Source: Hyphomonadaceae bacterium UBA1849
Lineage (GTDB): Bacteria; Pseudomonadota; Alphaproteobacteria; Caulobacterales; Hyphomonadaceae
Direction of reading: 5' to 3'
Length of the DNA stretch: 64,000 nucleotides
Assembly: GCA_002338565.1 (NCBI GenBank)
Contig: DDIN01000008.1
Coordinates: 873,567-937,566 of the forward strand
Part shown: positions 16,294 through 24,759 of the stretch, piece by piece
Numbering within the stretch: position 1 is the first letter of the stretch
How the letters are laid out: each line of letters begins with the position of its first letter
Position numbers and translations under genes: made by a program
The notes under the pieces: model-generated
Told to the model about the DNA's origin: nothing
The model's input: only the letters and a program-made list of their open reading frames with translations
The model's database searches: none

Positions 16294-16324
16294 TCGCTCA
16301 ATGGGTTAAAGTAGGAATGTAATA

Positions 16325-17309
16325 TGGACCAATCAGCGAGACACCTGACGGTAGGATTATAGCCGTTCCCGGAGCGCCTCGTAAGGTGTTTTTCCTCCAA
16401 AGGCTCCATGTGGTCTGGCGAAGTTATAGAAGCGCTCCCATTCGTCGAGCTTGGCTTCCAGATCGACATCGTCTTTGTACGACAACAACTGGTAGAACTC
16501 CTGCTGGTCTGATCGATGTGAGCGCTCCACTTTGCCGTTGAGCTGAGGGCTGCTCGGCTTGATGTAAACGTGGCGGATACCCTTGTCCTCGACATGCCAA
16601 TGGAACTTGGCCTGGAACTCATGACCATTGTCGGTGCGTATCTGTTGGATGCGGAATGGAAACTTCTCGACGATGTGATCCACGAAATCGATGGCGCTCG
16701 CCTGAGTGTGGCGCTTGTAAACTTTCAAGGCGCGCACCCGCGTGGCGTCGTCAATCGCTGTGTACTGGTAACGCTTGACCTTCTGGCCCTGTTTTCCTCT
16801 GAAGATCAGGAACTTGACATCCATCTGGATATGATGGCCCGGCACCTGCTTGTTGTAGCGCTGGGTGTGCACCTTTCTCAATCGGGTCCCCCGAGGCAGG
16901 CGGTTCAGTCCATGACGCTTGAGGGTGCGATAGACTCCTGCGTCGGATACTTTGATGGCGTGATAGCGCTCAAGGTACCAGACGATCCGGATCGGTCCGA
17001 GATGATACGTTCGTCGAAGATGAAGGATCTTGTCTTCGACCTCAGGTGGCATCTTGTTGGGATGATTATGTGGCACAGAACGGGCGACAAGCAGGCCGGC
17101 ATCACCCTTGTCTGCATAGGCTTTGCGCCATCGATAAAAGCTCGCACGCCCGATCCCGAAATACCGACATGTCTTGCTCACATCACCGTTTCTGTCGGCA
17201 TGCTGCAAAACCCGAAGTTTGCGTTGAATCTCTCGCTGATCGCTGTTCATTGAAACCACCTTCCTTCCCCAGCGGGGATATTAAAGAAGGTGTCTCGCTG
17301 AATTGTACA
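16325..17309 (-). mobile_element. IS481-family insertion sequence
   Basis: The ends are inverted repeats: left TGGACCAATCAGCGAGACAC and right (inverted) TGTACAATTCAGCGAGACAC, followed by CT at both ends (22 bp, three mismatches). One transposase gene fills it. Flanks (ATA before, TAT after) give no convincing target duplication. Its right end abuts an open frame with no start codon nearby, so it probably truncated that gene. Confidence 0.8.
16357..17250 (-). CDS. IS481-family transposase
   Basis: 297 aa from ATG 17250 (GGAAGG upstream). HTH at the N-terminus (VSKTCRYFGIGRASFYRWRK), then an rve core with MDVKFLIF, RTDNGHEF and NGKVERSHRSDQQEF carrying the DDE residues. The C-terminal FARPHGAFGGKTPYEALRER is typical of IS481 transposases. 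Frame intact. Confidence 0.92.
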   Translation of the reverse strand: MNSDQREIQRKLRVLQHADRNGDVSKTCRYFGIGRASFYRWRKAYADKGDAGLLVARSVPHNHPNKMPPEVEDKILHLRRTYHLGPIRIVWYLERYHAIKVSDAGVYRTLKRHGLNRLPRGTRLRKVHTQRYNKQVPGHHIQMDVKFLIFRGKQGQKVKRYQYTAIDDATRVRALKVYKRHTQASAIDFVDHIVEKFPFRIQQIRTDNGHEFQAKFHWHVEDKGIRHVYIKPSSPQLNGKVERSHRSDQQEFYQLLSYKDDVDLEAKLDEWERFYNFARPHGAFGGKTPYEALRERL

Positions 17310-17360
17310 TATCTACAGTCGTTACCCTGTTTGGCGAACAAGCCTGACGATGAATTTGCG

Positions 17361-18086
17361 ATGACGTTCCTGCTCCAGCCCGTGAAGAATGATGAGCCTG
17401 CACTTGCCGGTGCGCCCATGATTGGCGCAGCGCAAAAGCTTCTGGCCTATCTGGCCGAACATGATGCGATCGGCCTGACGAAGGGTAAGGCGTTTCAACG
17501 CAAGTTCGTGCACTGGGCGGCTGCCGAGTTCGACTGGCCAGGCTGGGAAGAGGACAAGCTGTTCCTCGTCGACAAGGTGCTGAATGAGTACGATTTCCCG
17601 CCGCTCGAAGCCCTGCATTTCGTTTTGCTGAAACTGAAGCTGATCCGGCATTACAAGCTGACCTGTCGGCTCACCAAGGCGGGCAGGGAGGTTGCTGGCA
17701 AGTCCGGCGATCTCTTCAACCTGATGGCGCCGTTCTGGCTGTTCGAAATCGATCATGCCGCCTCGTCCCGGATGCCCGAGCCGAGGCTTGGCAACTGGGA
17801 TGTGTTTCTCGGTGTACTGAATACGGAGGCGGCGAACGGCGTGACATGCGGCGCGCTTCGGGAAATCCTCTATGGTCCACCGGACGCCGGACAGCCCTAT
17901 GACCGCACGCCGGGAATGATCTGGTCACAGGTGCTTCAGCCGCTGTGCTGGATGGGCTTACTGGCCGAGACAATGTCAGACGATCGACAACATTTCGCTG
18001 AACGCGTCTACACGACGACCAGTCTTTGGTCGGAGGCCTTTCTGTTCCCGCTTGATGGTCAGGTCGGTTTGGTGACGCTGCATTGA
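17361..18086 (+). CDS. Conserved hypothetical, probably 5'-truncated by the IS
   Basis: 241 aa from the first good ATG (17361). The same frame stays open upstream to the IS481 end at 17309 (reading YLQSLPCLANKPDDEFA), so the original start is probably lost. The protein is soluble, rich in Trp and Leu (FDWPGWEEDKLFLVDKVLNE; LRHYKLTCRLTKAG-like winged-helix segment at YKLTCRLTKAGREVAG). I do not recognise a family. Position beside AbiE suggests a mobile-island gene. Confidence 0.55.
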   Translation: MTFLLQPVKNDEPALAGAPMIGAAQKLLAYLAEHDAIGLTKGKAFQRKFVHWAAAEFDWPGWEEDKLFLVDKVLNEYDFPPLEALHFVLLKLKLIRHYKLTCRLTKAGREVAGKSGDLFNLMAPFWLFEIDHAASSRMPEPRLGNWDVFLGVLNTEAANGVTCGALREILYGPPDAGQPYDRTPGMIWSQVLQPLCWMGLLAETMSDDRQHFAERVYTTTSLWSEAFLFPLDGQVGLVTLH

Positions 18087-18227
18087 ATGCGTGCTTCGAC
18101 CGGAGACCGACTAAGGCCTGCTCGACGAGGGGCGGGTGGAGTGTAACCTTCGTAACCCTCAAGGGTGCTTTAGCGGGCCACGAAGAGGACACTGAGGAAT
18201 CTTTACACCGACGCTGAGCCATCGACT

Positions 18228-19082
18228 TCAGTTTATGTCGAGGGCTGCTCTCAGATAGGTCCAGATATCGGCCAAGACCGTGCCTAGCGGGACGCCTTTG
18301 AGTTCCGTACCTTCAGCGTAGGTCAGCCATTGCCTGGCCTTCGCCGCATCTTCAGCGAATGCAACGGAGAGACCTTGGGGCGCCTCCGTCGGGACAGGTG
18401 TGTTTCGGCGTTCGAACGTGGCCGCGATGGCTGCACGCAGGTCTGCCGGATCAATTTCGGTCGCCTTCGGGATGGCCCAGAGATCGTAGAAGTCTTTCAT
18501 GCGGCCGTTGATGAGACCGAGCGCGACGACCGCCTGGAACTTCTCGGCGATCACCGTGGCAGGTGAATAGGCGCGTATGCGTGCGGCTTCGAAATCGAGG
18601 ATCGATCCGTATTCGATCTCATAGTGTGGATCGGGCAGGGCGTCACCGAAGCCAAGATCAATGGTGATCGGAATTTCTGTCTTGCCGAGATGGGCCACCG
18701 TTCGCAGTCGTTTGCCGCCATAGACCTGATCTTCGCGTATGTCTGTCGTGGTGATGGTGTCGATGCTGAACTCAAGACCGTCGCCGGCGTCGAGTGCCAA
18801 GATTTCCGCAAAAATGGTGGTCAGCGCTGCATCGCCGGTTTCGCCGAACGCGAGGAAATCAATGTCGCGTGTGAAGCGGCCGGGATCGGTGGTCCAGAGG
18901 GTGACCAGCATTCCGCCCTTCAGGACAAACTTGTCACGGTGCGGAGATTTGGAGAGGCGAAAGATCAGCCGTTCCAGGCCAAACGCCACAAGCAGCGTCT
19001 GGAAGTCGCGGCCCTCTGACCGGGCAAGGTTCAGGAGGCGCTGGCGAACCGAAGTTGCGATGTTCGTTGGTGACTTAGCCAT
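18228..19082 (-). CDS. abiEii: AbiEii-type nucleotidyltransferase toxin
   Basis: 284 aa. The nucleotidyltransferase signature is present: KFVLKGGMLVTLW, then GRFTRDIDFLAFG (the Asp pair binds metal), with later IAEKFQAVVALG and KDFYDLWAI motifs of the AbiEii/MenT family. Toxins of this group modify tRNA or nucleotides and block growth, giving phage abortive infection. The start overlaps the antitoxin stop by 8 bp, a standard TA arrangement. Stabilises the island or defends against phage. Confidence 0.88.
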   Translation of the reverse strand: MAKSPTNIATSVRQRLLNLARSEGRDFQTLLVAFGLERLIFRLSKSPHRDKFVLKGGMLVTLWTTDPGRFTRDIDFLAFGETGDAALTTIFAEILALDAGDGLEFSIDTITTTDIREDQVYGGKRLRTVAHLGKTEIPITIDLGFGDALPDPHYEIEYGSILDFEAARIRAYSPATVIAEKFQAVVALGLINGRMKDFYDLWAIPKATEIDPADLRAAIAATFERRNTPVPTEAPQGLSVAFAEDAAKARQWLTYAEGTELKGVPLGTVLADIWTYLRAALDIN

Positions 19083-19704
19083 TCGAGGTCAGCGCCTCCA
19101 GATAGGGGCGCATGATCCTGGCGGCGCCATAGTCCGCAGCGGCCTGCATCAGGACGGCCGGCGTGGCCTTGCGTTGATCGAGGGCCGCCTTGAGCGCCTC
19201 GATCGCAACCGACCGATCGACCAGTTTCGGATTGCGGAAAGCATCTGCAATCGATTTTGGCACGGAATAGATGCGCACCTGCGTTCCGCCGATCCTGTGT
19301 GTCTCGATGCCGTCCGAAAAATAGGGCTCGCGGAACCTGACGACGCGCACGGGCGGATAGGCGATCGACGGCTCCCAGTCCTTCGCGCCAATCGCAAACC
19401 AGACCTTGCGGGGGAGTTGGTCTGTTAGACCATGAAAGGCCAGTGCGGAGAGAAGGCAGATGACCGACCGCGGTGCCCGCTTGGCGACTTCCGCCAGATT
19501 GGTGTTGAGGTCTGCTTCCGCATCGGCTGCCTGATAGAGGCCGCGACCAATCCGGACCACGTTGCCGGCTTCCACCGCCCTTGAGATCGCGGTGGCGCTG
19601 ACGCCGATCTCCCGCAGCTCGAAAGCGCGGGCGATGTCGTGATCGCGGAGATAGGCGAGGAGCCTGTCCTGCTGGGTGACGGGGTGTGAAGAGGCGTGTT
19701 TCAT
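19075..19704 (-). CDS. abiEi: AbiEi-type antitoxin/autorepressor
   Basis: 209 aa from ATG 19704. An N-terminal winged helix (LAYLRDHDIARAFELREIG, VSATAISRAVEAGNVVRIGR) is followed by the AbiEi C-terminal region (SVICLLSALAFHGLTDQLP; RIYSVPKSIADAFRN). Family members neutralise AbiEii and repress their own operon by binding inverted repeats. Such a repeat (19708-19734) lies directly upstream of the start. Confidence 0.88.
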   Translation of the reverse strand: MKHASSHPVTQQDRLLAYLRDHDIARAFELREIGVSATAISRAVEAGNVVRIGRGLYQAADAEADLNTNLAEVAKRAPRSVICLLSALAFHGLTDQLPRKVWFAIGAKDWEPSIAYPPVRVVRFREPYFSDGIETHRIGGTQVRIYSVPKSIADAFRNPKLVDRSVAIEALKAALDQRKATPAVLMQAAADYGAARIMRPYLEALTSNG

Positions 19705-19707
19705 ATT

Positions 19708-19734
19708 CTCGGACAAGATGCATTTCTGTCCGAG
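19708..19734 (-). promoter_or_regulatory. Inverted-repeat operator of the AbiE operon
   Basis: CTCGGACA (19708-19715) and TGTCCGAG (19727-19734) are a perfect 8-bp inverted repeat with an 11-bp spacer containing ATGCAT. It ends 4 bp before the abiEi start codon, where AbiEi antitoxins bind in other systems. Confidence 0.65.
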
Positions 19735-19949
19735 GTTATGTAACACATTGATTGGCATTCGTCGAGCCGGTGATAAGAGCAGTCCGGCCATGATGCGATC
19801 GCAAGCTGGAGCCGACACCGTAATTCGGCTAAGGTCAGGCTGTGCACTGGAATCGTGGCAACTGCAACGACGCGTCATGCGTGCATCATTCAATTTGCCT
19901 ACGGAACGATATTGCCGGAATCGGCGACGGTAGTTTTCCACAGGTTTTT
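19735..19949. other. Intergenic stretch at the island edge, no gene seen
   Basis: No reading frame with a credible start or family match. No tRNA, integrase or direct-repeat attachment site was found. Composition shifts here from the G+C-rich island to the chromosome-like genes on the right, so this is the probable island boundary. Confidence 0.4.
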
Positions 19950-19977
19950 TTGCAAAGCGTTGATTCAAAACTATAAT
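19950..19977 (+). promoter_or_regulatory. Sigma-70-type promoter for the TonB receptor
   Basis: TTGCAA (19950-19955), 16-bp spacer, TATAAT (19972-19977). This implies a leader of about 170 nt before the start at 20156, containing the hairpin at 20019-20048. Confidence 0.45.
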
Positions 19978-20018
19978 TTCAGTTCTTTCATCATCGAGTG
20001 GGAATAGCAGTCCTGAAC

Positions 20019-20048
20019 GGCCTCGCAGGTCACTGAAACTGCGAGGCC
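20019..20048 (+). promoter_or_regulatory. Strong hairpin in the TonB receptor leader
   Basis: GGCCTCGCAG (20019-20028) pairs perfectly with CTGCGAGGCC (20039-20048) over a 10-nt loop. Just after it, AAAACTGCAGTTTT (20056-20069) is a perfect palindrome followed by more T. Together these could be an attenuator or a terminator-like leader element. Confidence 0.5.
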
Positions 20049-20155
20049 ATGTTACAAAACTGCAGTTTTTTTGTCGTCGAACTGAAACCAAACCGACGCA
20101 AAAGCATCACGTAGCTCTGGTACGCGCCCCTTAACTTTTGAGAGGGGTGAATTCC

Positions 20156-22990
20156 ATGAAGTTCAAACTTGGGAAGCTGGCCGCTGTAAGCGTTGTCAGC
20201 CTTGGTTTTGCGCAAATCGCAGCTGCAGATATTCTGCAAGGCACAGTAACAGACGGCTCTGGCGAAGGTGCGCTTGAAGGCGCGCTGGTCACAATCGAAG
20301 AGCTGGACCGGACCACAAGCACAGGCCGCTTCGGCGACTTCCGTTTCTCCGGCATTCCGGCTGGTGAATATGACGTGACCGTTTCCTATATCGGCGCCGA
20401 TCCTGTCACTCAGTCTATCGCAGTTTCTGGCGAGTCCACTCTGGACTTCCGCCTTGGCGCGGATATCCGCTATCTTGATAACGTGCTCGTCGTCGGCTCA
20501 GCGGCAGCACAAGCTGGCGCGATCAACCAACAGCGCGCGTCCAACGCAATCATCAGCGTCATCGACTCTGACGGCCTCGGCAACTTCCCGGATACAACAG
20601 TCGCGGACTCTCTGGCACGTGTGCCGGGCCTTTCGATTGAAACCGACCAGGGCGAAGGCCGCTATGTTTCGATCCGCGGCATCAACACAGACCTGATCTC
20701 TGCCTCTATTAACGGCGTGCGTACACCTTCGCCGGAAGACCGCCGCGGCGTACTTCTGGATGGCGTTCCATCCGACCTGCTGGATGGCATTGAAGTTCAG
20801 AAATCCCTGACACCGAACGTGGATGCAGACAGCCTTGGCGGCGTTATCAACCTGCAGACCATTTCAGCGTTCGACCGTGGCGGTCGTTTCTTCCGCGCGA
20901 AATTCGAAGGTGCCTATAACGAAATTACCGAAGAGATTTCACCAAAAGCGACACTGACCTATTCAGATGTGTTCGGCGACCGACTGGGCGTTGCGCTGTC
21001 TGTAAACTATCAGGATCTGCGCATCGAAACGCACAATAACGAAGCCGACGAGTGGGACTTCATCAACGGCCTCGCATACATGAATGATGGCTATGAGCAT
21101 CGCTGGTACGGCCTCAACCGTGAGCGCCTCGGCCTTGTTGCCAACTTCGACTGGCGCATGTCTGACAATACAGACCTCTATCTGCGTACGCTCTTCAACA
21201 ACTATGAAGACGACGAAGTCCGCAACGTTCTTCAGTTCCGTGACCTCGATGATCTGATCGATGAAGATGCTAATGGTGATGACATCATCGCTGCCGGCTC
21301 ATCGCTGACCGATACGTCTGCGACATTCCCGCTGAACGAAACACAAGCCGAAGTCCGCGTCCGCCGCGAAGTACGTACAATCCAGACGATTGCGCTTGGC
21401 GGTGAGACGACATGGGATGGTTGGGAAACCGACTATGAAGTGTCCTACGCCTACGCTGAGGAAGATGACAGCGACAACCACGACGTAAAATTCCGCTTTG
21501 AAGACATTCAGGATAACTTCCCTGGCAATGTAACCATCGATTATTCCAACCCGGAAATCATCCGCTTCAGCGAAGGGGCAGTGCTCGACGCGGTCTACGA
21601 CCCGTCAAACTACTTCCTCGATGAATTCGAGCGAGAATTTACTGCCAACGAAGACACTGAATACGCAGCGCAGTTCAATATCTCTCGCGACAGTGTATTC
21701 GGCGAAATGCCAGTAACCTGGCAGGCTGGCCTGAAAATTCGCGACCGTGAAAAAATCCGTGATGTAAACGTTCTGATCTATGAAGACGACAGCATTAACC
21801 TCGCAGGCTTTGTAAATAACGACCTTATTTCAGGCTGGCGCCTTGGCAATGCACAGCCGGCATGGCCGGACCCGGGCCTGACACGCTCTCTGCGTGGGTC
21901 TTTCGGCGCAGGTGACCTCGACGAAGAAGGCAGCTTCTTCGACTCAAATGGCGAAGACTACAAAATCGACGAGCAAATCCTTGCCGGATACGGCATGGGT
22001 ACGTTTGACATCGGCGCGCTTACGCTTGTTGCAGGTGTTCGCGTCGAGCAATCAAATGTTGATCTGGAAGGCCGGGTTGTCCTTGAGGACGAGCTCACGG
22101 CAACAACAACACGTTACAGCAATGACTACACAAACGTCCTGCCAAGCGTGAACGCCCGTTATGACTTCAGCGACCGTCTTATCGGCCGCGCGGCATATTA
22201 TGCTGCGGTTGTTCGCCCTGCCTTTGGCGAAATGGCACCGTTCTTCTTCATCAATGATGACCGCGATGAAGCCGAAATCGGTAACCCGAACCTTGATCCA
22301 CTGGAAGCGGACAACTTTGATCTGAGCATCGAGTTCTATCCAACGACGCTGTCCGTTCTCTCAGCCGGTATCTTCTATAAGGATATCTCCAACGCGATCT
22401 TCCCGGCGACGTTCGACACAGCAGATGTTCCGTCCAATGTGGACCTGTCCGGCATTCCGGCGGAGCTGCTGAACGGCATCGATACAGACGGCGGCGAGAT
22501 TGAAGAGATTTCGACCTTCATCAATGTCGAATCCAGCGAAATCTACGGCATCGAGTTCAACTATGTTCAGAACCTCGGCGATTTGAATTCTGCTCTGGAT
22601 GGCTTCCTTCTTTCAGGCAATCTGACCCTGACAGAAAGCCAGGCAACACTTCCGGATGGCCGAGAAGTGCCATTCCTGAAGCAGTCCGATACCATCTGGA
22701 ACGTGGCCATCGGCTATGACAATGGCCCTTGGGATCTTCGCGTCTCTGCAAACTATCGCGGCGACTATCTGGATGAGCTGGAAGACGAAAACCTCGACCG
22801 GATGACGAATGATCGTCTGCTCATTGAAGCGTCGGCCAAGTATCGGGTGAACGACAACCTCCAGATTTATCTCGAAGGTAAGAACCTCACAGACGAGCCT
22901 GAGCACTACTACTTCGGTGATGAGAGCCGTCTGTCGCAGTATGACGAGTTTGGAACAACCGTCGTATTCGGCGCCCGCCTGACTTACTAA
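20156..22990 (+). CDS. TonB-dependent receptor, phytase-linked
   Basis: 944 aa from ATG 20156 (GAGAGGGG upstream; an in-frame TTG at 20138 is rejected). Signal peptide (KLAAVSVVSLGFAQIAAA), then a carboxypeptidase-regulatory-like beta-sandwich (GTVTDGSGEGALEGALVTIE), a plug (RASNAIISVIDSDGLGNFPD, ARVPGLSIETDQGEGRYVSI) and a beta-barrel ending in GTTVVFGARLTY, whose aromatic end suits BAM insertion. It sits immediately before a phytase, so import of phytate or its breakdown products is inferred. Confidence 0.92.
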   Translation: MKFKLGKLAAVSVVSLGFAQIAAADILQGTVTDGSGEGALEGALVTIEELDRTTSTGRFGDFRFSGIPAGEYDVTVSYIGADPVTQSIAVSGESTLDFRLGADIRYLDNVLVVGSAAAQAGAINQQRASNAIISVIDSDGLGNFPDTTVADSLARVPGLSIETDQGEGRYVSIRGINTDLISASINGVRTPSPEDRRGVLLDGVPSDLLDGIEVQKSLTPNVDADSLGGVINLQTISAFDRGGRFFRAKFEGAYNEITEEISPKATLTYSDVFGDRLGVALSVNYQDLRIETHNNEADEWDFINGLAYMNDGYEHRWYGLNRERLGLVANFDWRMSDNTDLYLRTLFNNYEDDEVRNVLQFRDLDDLIDEDANGDDIIAAGSSLTDTSATFPLNETQAEVRVRREVRTIQTIALGGETTWDGWETDYEVSYAYAEEDDSDNHDVKFRFEDIQDNFPGNVTIDYSNPEIIRFSEGAVLDAVYDPSNYFLDEFEREFTANEDTEYAAQFNISRDSVFGEMPVTWQAGLKIRDREKIRDVNVLIYEDDSINLAGFVNNDLISGWRLGNAQPAWPDPGLTRSLRGSFGAGDLDEEGSFFDSNGEDYKIDEQILAGYGMGTFDIGALTLVAGVRVEQSNVDLEGRVVLEDELTATTTRYSNDYTNVLPSVNARYDFSDRLIGRAAYYAAVVRPAFGEMAPFFFINDDRDEAEIGNPNLDPLEADNFDLSIEFYPTTLSVLSAGIFYKDISNAIFPATFDTADVPSNVDLSGIPAELLNGIDTDGGEIEEISTFINVESSEIYGIEFNYVQNLGDLNSALDGFLLSGNLTLTESQATLPDGREVPFLKQSDTIWNVAIGYDNGPWDLRVSANYRGDYLDELEDENLDRMTNDRLLIEASAKYRVNDNLQIYLEGKNLTDEPEHYYFGDESRLSQYDEFGTTVVFGARLTY

Positions 22991-23012
22991 TCGAACGCTA
23001 TTTCTGAATAAT

Positions 23013-23041
23013 GGGCCGGTACGACATTTCGTATCCGGCCC
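23013..23041 (+). terminator. Intercistronic hairpin between receptor and phytase
   Basis: GGGCCGG-TACGA pairs with TCGTA-T-CCGGCCC (one bulged T, 4-nt loop), followed by a short pyrimidine-rich stretch. It may terminate part of the transcripts or protect the upstream mRNA end, lowering phytase relative to receptor. Confidence 0.5.
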
Positions 23042-23068
23042 GTTCCTCTTTACGACAGGACAATTTCC

Positions 23069-24121
23069 ATGAAGTTCTCCACGCTCGCGCTCTCTACAAC
23101 TTCAGCGCTTCTGCTCGCAGCCTGTGCAACGGACGACGTATGGGTTGATGACGGTATTCCCGCAACGCCCGTAGCTGCCAGCTTTGAAACAGCCCCGATG
23201 ATCGGCTTTGGCGATCGCGCCGATGACCCCGCGCTTTGGGTAAACCCGGCCAACGTCAGCAACAGCCTGATCCTCGGTACCAATAAGGATGAAGGCCTTC
23301 ACGTTTACGACCTTTCTGGCGCGGAAACCCAGTTTCTCGATGTCGGCGCCGTCAACAATGTGGATGTACGCGCAAATATCGCCGTTGCATCAAATGATGA
23401 GACACGTTCGATCAGCTGGTTCAGCATTGATGCTGAAACAGCCAGTGTGACCCATCTGGGCGACACACCAACCCAGAAAGACGAGCCATATGGCATTTGC
23501 GCCGGTCTCGTCGGCTCCACCTATTACGCCATGCCGACCTATAAGGACGGCAAGGCACAAATCTGGGCGCAGGATATGAGCAGCCTGCCGACACTTGCCC
23601 CGGAACTCATTGCTGAAATTCAGGTTGGCCAGTTCGGTCAACTCCAGTTGGAAGGCTGCGTGTTTGACGAAACCAACAGCCAGATCTTCGTCGGCGAAGA
23701 AGAACACGGCGTCTGGAAGCTCGACCTCAACGATCTTTCCATCGCACCCGTCACAATCGACACGATTGCCGCCGCGAACGGTCTCGTCGCTGACGTTGAG
23801 GGCATGGACATCTGGGAAGGCGAGAACGGCGAAGGCTATCTGGTCGTGTCCGCGCAGGCTGCAAACCGGTTCGTTGTGTACGACCTTCAGGCGCCTCACG
23901 CGCCACGCGGCATTTTCACGGTCACCGCGAATGCTGATGGTAGTGTCGACGCTGTCACCCATACCGATGGCCTTGATGTGAACTCAACGCCTTTGCCGGG
24001 ATATCCACGCGGCGTGCTGATCGTACAGGATGACGCAAACCCAACATCAGAAGTCGACCAGAACTTCAAAGTCGTCGACTGGACGGCGATCGAAGCAGCG
24101 CTTGGTCTGTCACTGAACTAA
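23069..24121 (+). CDS. phy: Beta-propeller 3-phytase lipoprotein
   Basis: 350 aa. Lipobox LLAAC after a short signal. Beta-propeller phytase motifs: GFGDRADDPALWVNP, GTNKDEGLHVYDLSG, NNVDVRANIAVASNDE, EEEHGVWKLDL, DVEGMDIW and PRGVLIVQDD. The acidic residues in these loops bind Ca2+ and phosphate. The enzyme releases phosphate from inositol hexakisphosphate at the outer membrane. With the preceding TonB receptor it forms a phytate-scavenging unit. Confidence 0.92.
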   Translation: MKFSTLALSTTSALLLAACATDDVWVDDGIPATPVAASFETAPMIGFGDRADDPALWVNPANVSNSLILGTNKDEGLHVYDLSGAETQFLDVGAVNNVDVRANIAVASNDETRSISWFSIDAETASVTHLGDTPTQKDEPYGICAGLVGSTYYAMPTYKDGKAQIWAQDMSSLPTLAPELIAEIQVGQFGQLQLEGCVFDETNSQIFVGEEEHGVWKLDLNDLSIAPVTIDTIAAANGLVADVEGMDIWEGENGEGYLVVSAQAANRFVVYDLQAPHAPRGIFTVTANADGSVDAVTHTDGLDVNSTPLPGYPRGVLIVQDDANPTSEVDQNFKVVDWTAIEAALGLSLN

Positions 24122-24156
24122 GCCCCGCCAATTCATATCGACGACTTCCGGGGCTT
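24120..24156 (+). terminator. Terminator after the phytase gene
   Basis: AAGCCCCG (24120-24127) pairs with CGGGGCTT (24149-24156), 8 bp, 21-nt loop, starting within the phytase stop codon. Only a weak T-run follows. Confidence 0.5.
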
Positions 24157-24271
24157 CCTCAGACTAAGTGCAAGCATGGTTTGAGGCAGCGCCCCAACAG
24201 GTCTCTTCCCTGAACATGAAACTTCGTTGTAAGATTCTGGTTGCGTAGCTTAGCCAACGAGAGTTTTGTCC

Positions 24272-24655
24272 ATGGAAGATCGCCAGCCTCTCATCGACTG
24301 GATGGATGCGCTAGAATTCTATGCGCGCGACTGGGATGAAACCTTCGGCAGCCGCTCTGCCTATTTCACACAGGAATTCTGGTACATGCTGGTCGGCTGT
24401 GTGCGCGCACACTGGGCGGGCCATCCACTCACGGTCAGCCAGCTCGCGCACGCCATGAAATCAGGCTCCAATCGTACTCGCGAAGAACGGATCAAGAAAG
24501 CGGTGGATGACGGCTATCTGGAAAAAGCCAGAGACGCCAAAGACGGACGCGCAACAGTGGTTATTCCGACACCTGAACTTGAGAGCCTCGTAACCGGTCA
24601 TTTGCAGCGCACGCTAGAACAGGTGATGTCGAAATTTCCGAAAACGGGCGCCTGA
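24272..24655 (+). CDS. Winged-helix (MarR-like) transcriptional regulator
   Basis: 127 aa from ATG 24272. The recognition region is LTVSQLAHAMKSGSNRTREERI, followed by the wing (VDDGYLEKARDAKDGRATVV) and a C-terminal helix (LVTGHLQRTLEQVMSKF). It lacks a long N-terminal ligand domain. It lies 104 bp before a TonB receptor on the same strand and probably regulates it; an inverted repeat at its 3' end could be the operator. Confidence 0.75.
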   Translation: MEDRQPLIDWMDALEFYARDWDETFGSRSAYFTQEFWYMLVGCVRAHWAGHPLTVSQLAHAMKSGSNRTREERIKKAVDDGYLEKARDAKDGRATVVIPTPELESLVTGHLQRTLEQVMSKFPKTGA

Positions 24656-24685
24656 AAATATACGCAGAATCTGCGGGTATATTTT
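24655..24685. promoter_or_regulatory. Inverted repeat before the second TonB receptor
   Basis: AAAATATAC (24655-24663) and GTATATTTT (24677-24685) are perfect 9-bp arms, with GCAG/CTGC pairing continuing inside. It begins in the regulator stop codon and ends 74 bp before the receptor start. It could be an operator or a terminator. Confidence 0.45.
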
Positions 24686-24759
24686 CCGAAAACAAAACAC
24701 TTTTAAAATCAGCCCACTGCTTCACCCTGCTCCAAAATATAAATTTGGAGGAAGCAAAG

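Noticed and set aside
16570..17253. Plus-strand frame in the IS481 transposase
   Set aside because: Antisense of an intact transposase.
20050..20080. Possible Pho box before the phytase-linked receptor
   Set aside because: TGTTACA-AAAC-TGCAGTT is too far from the PhoB direct-repeat consensus.
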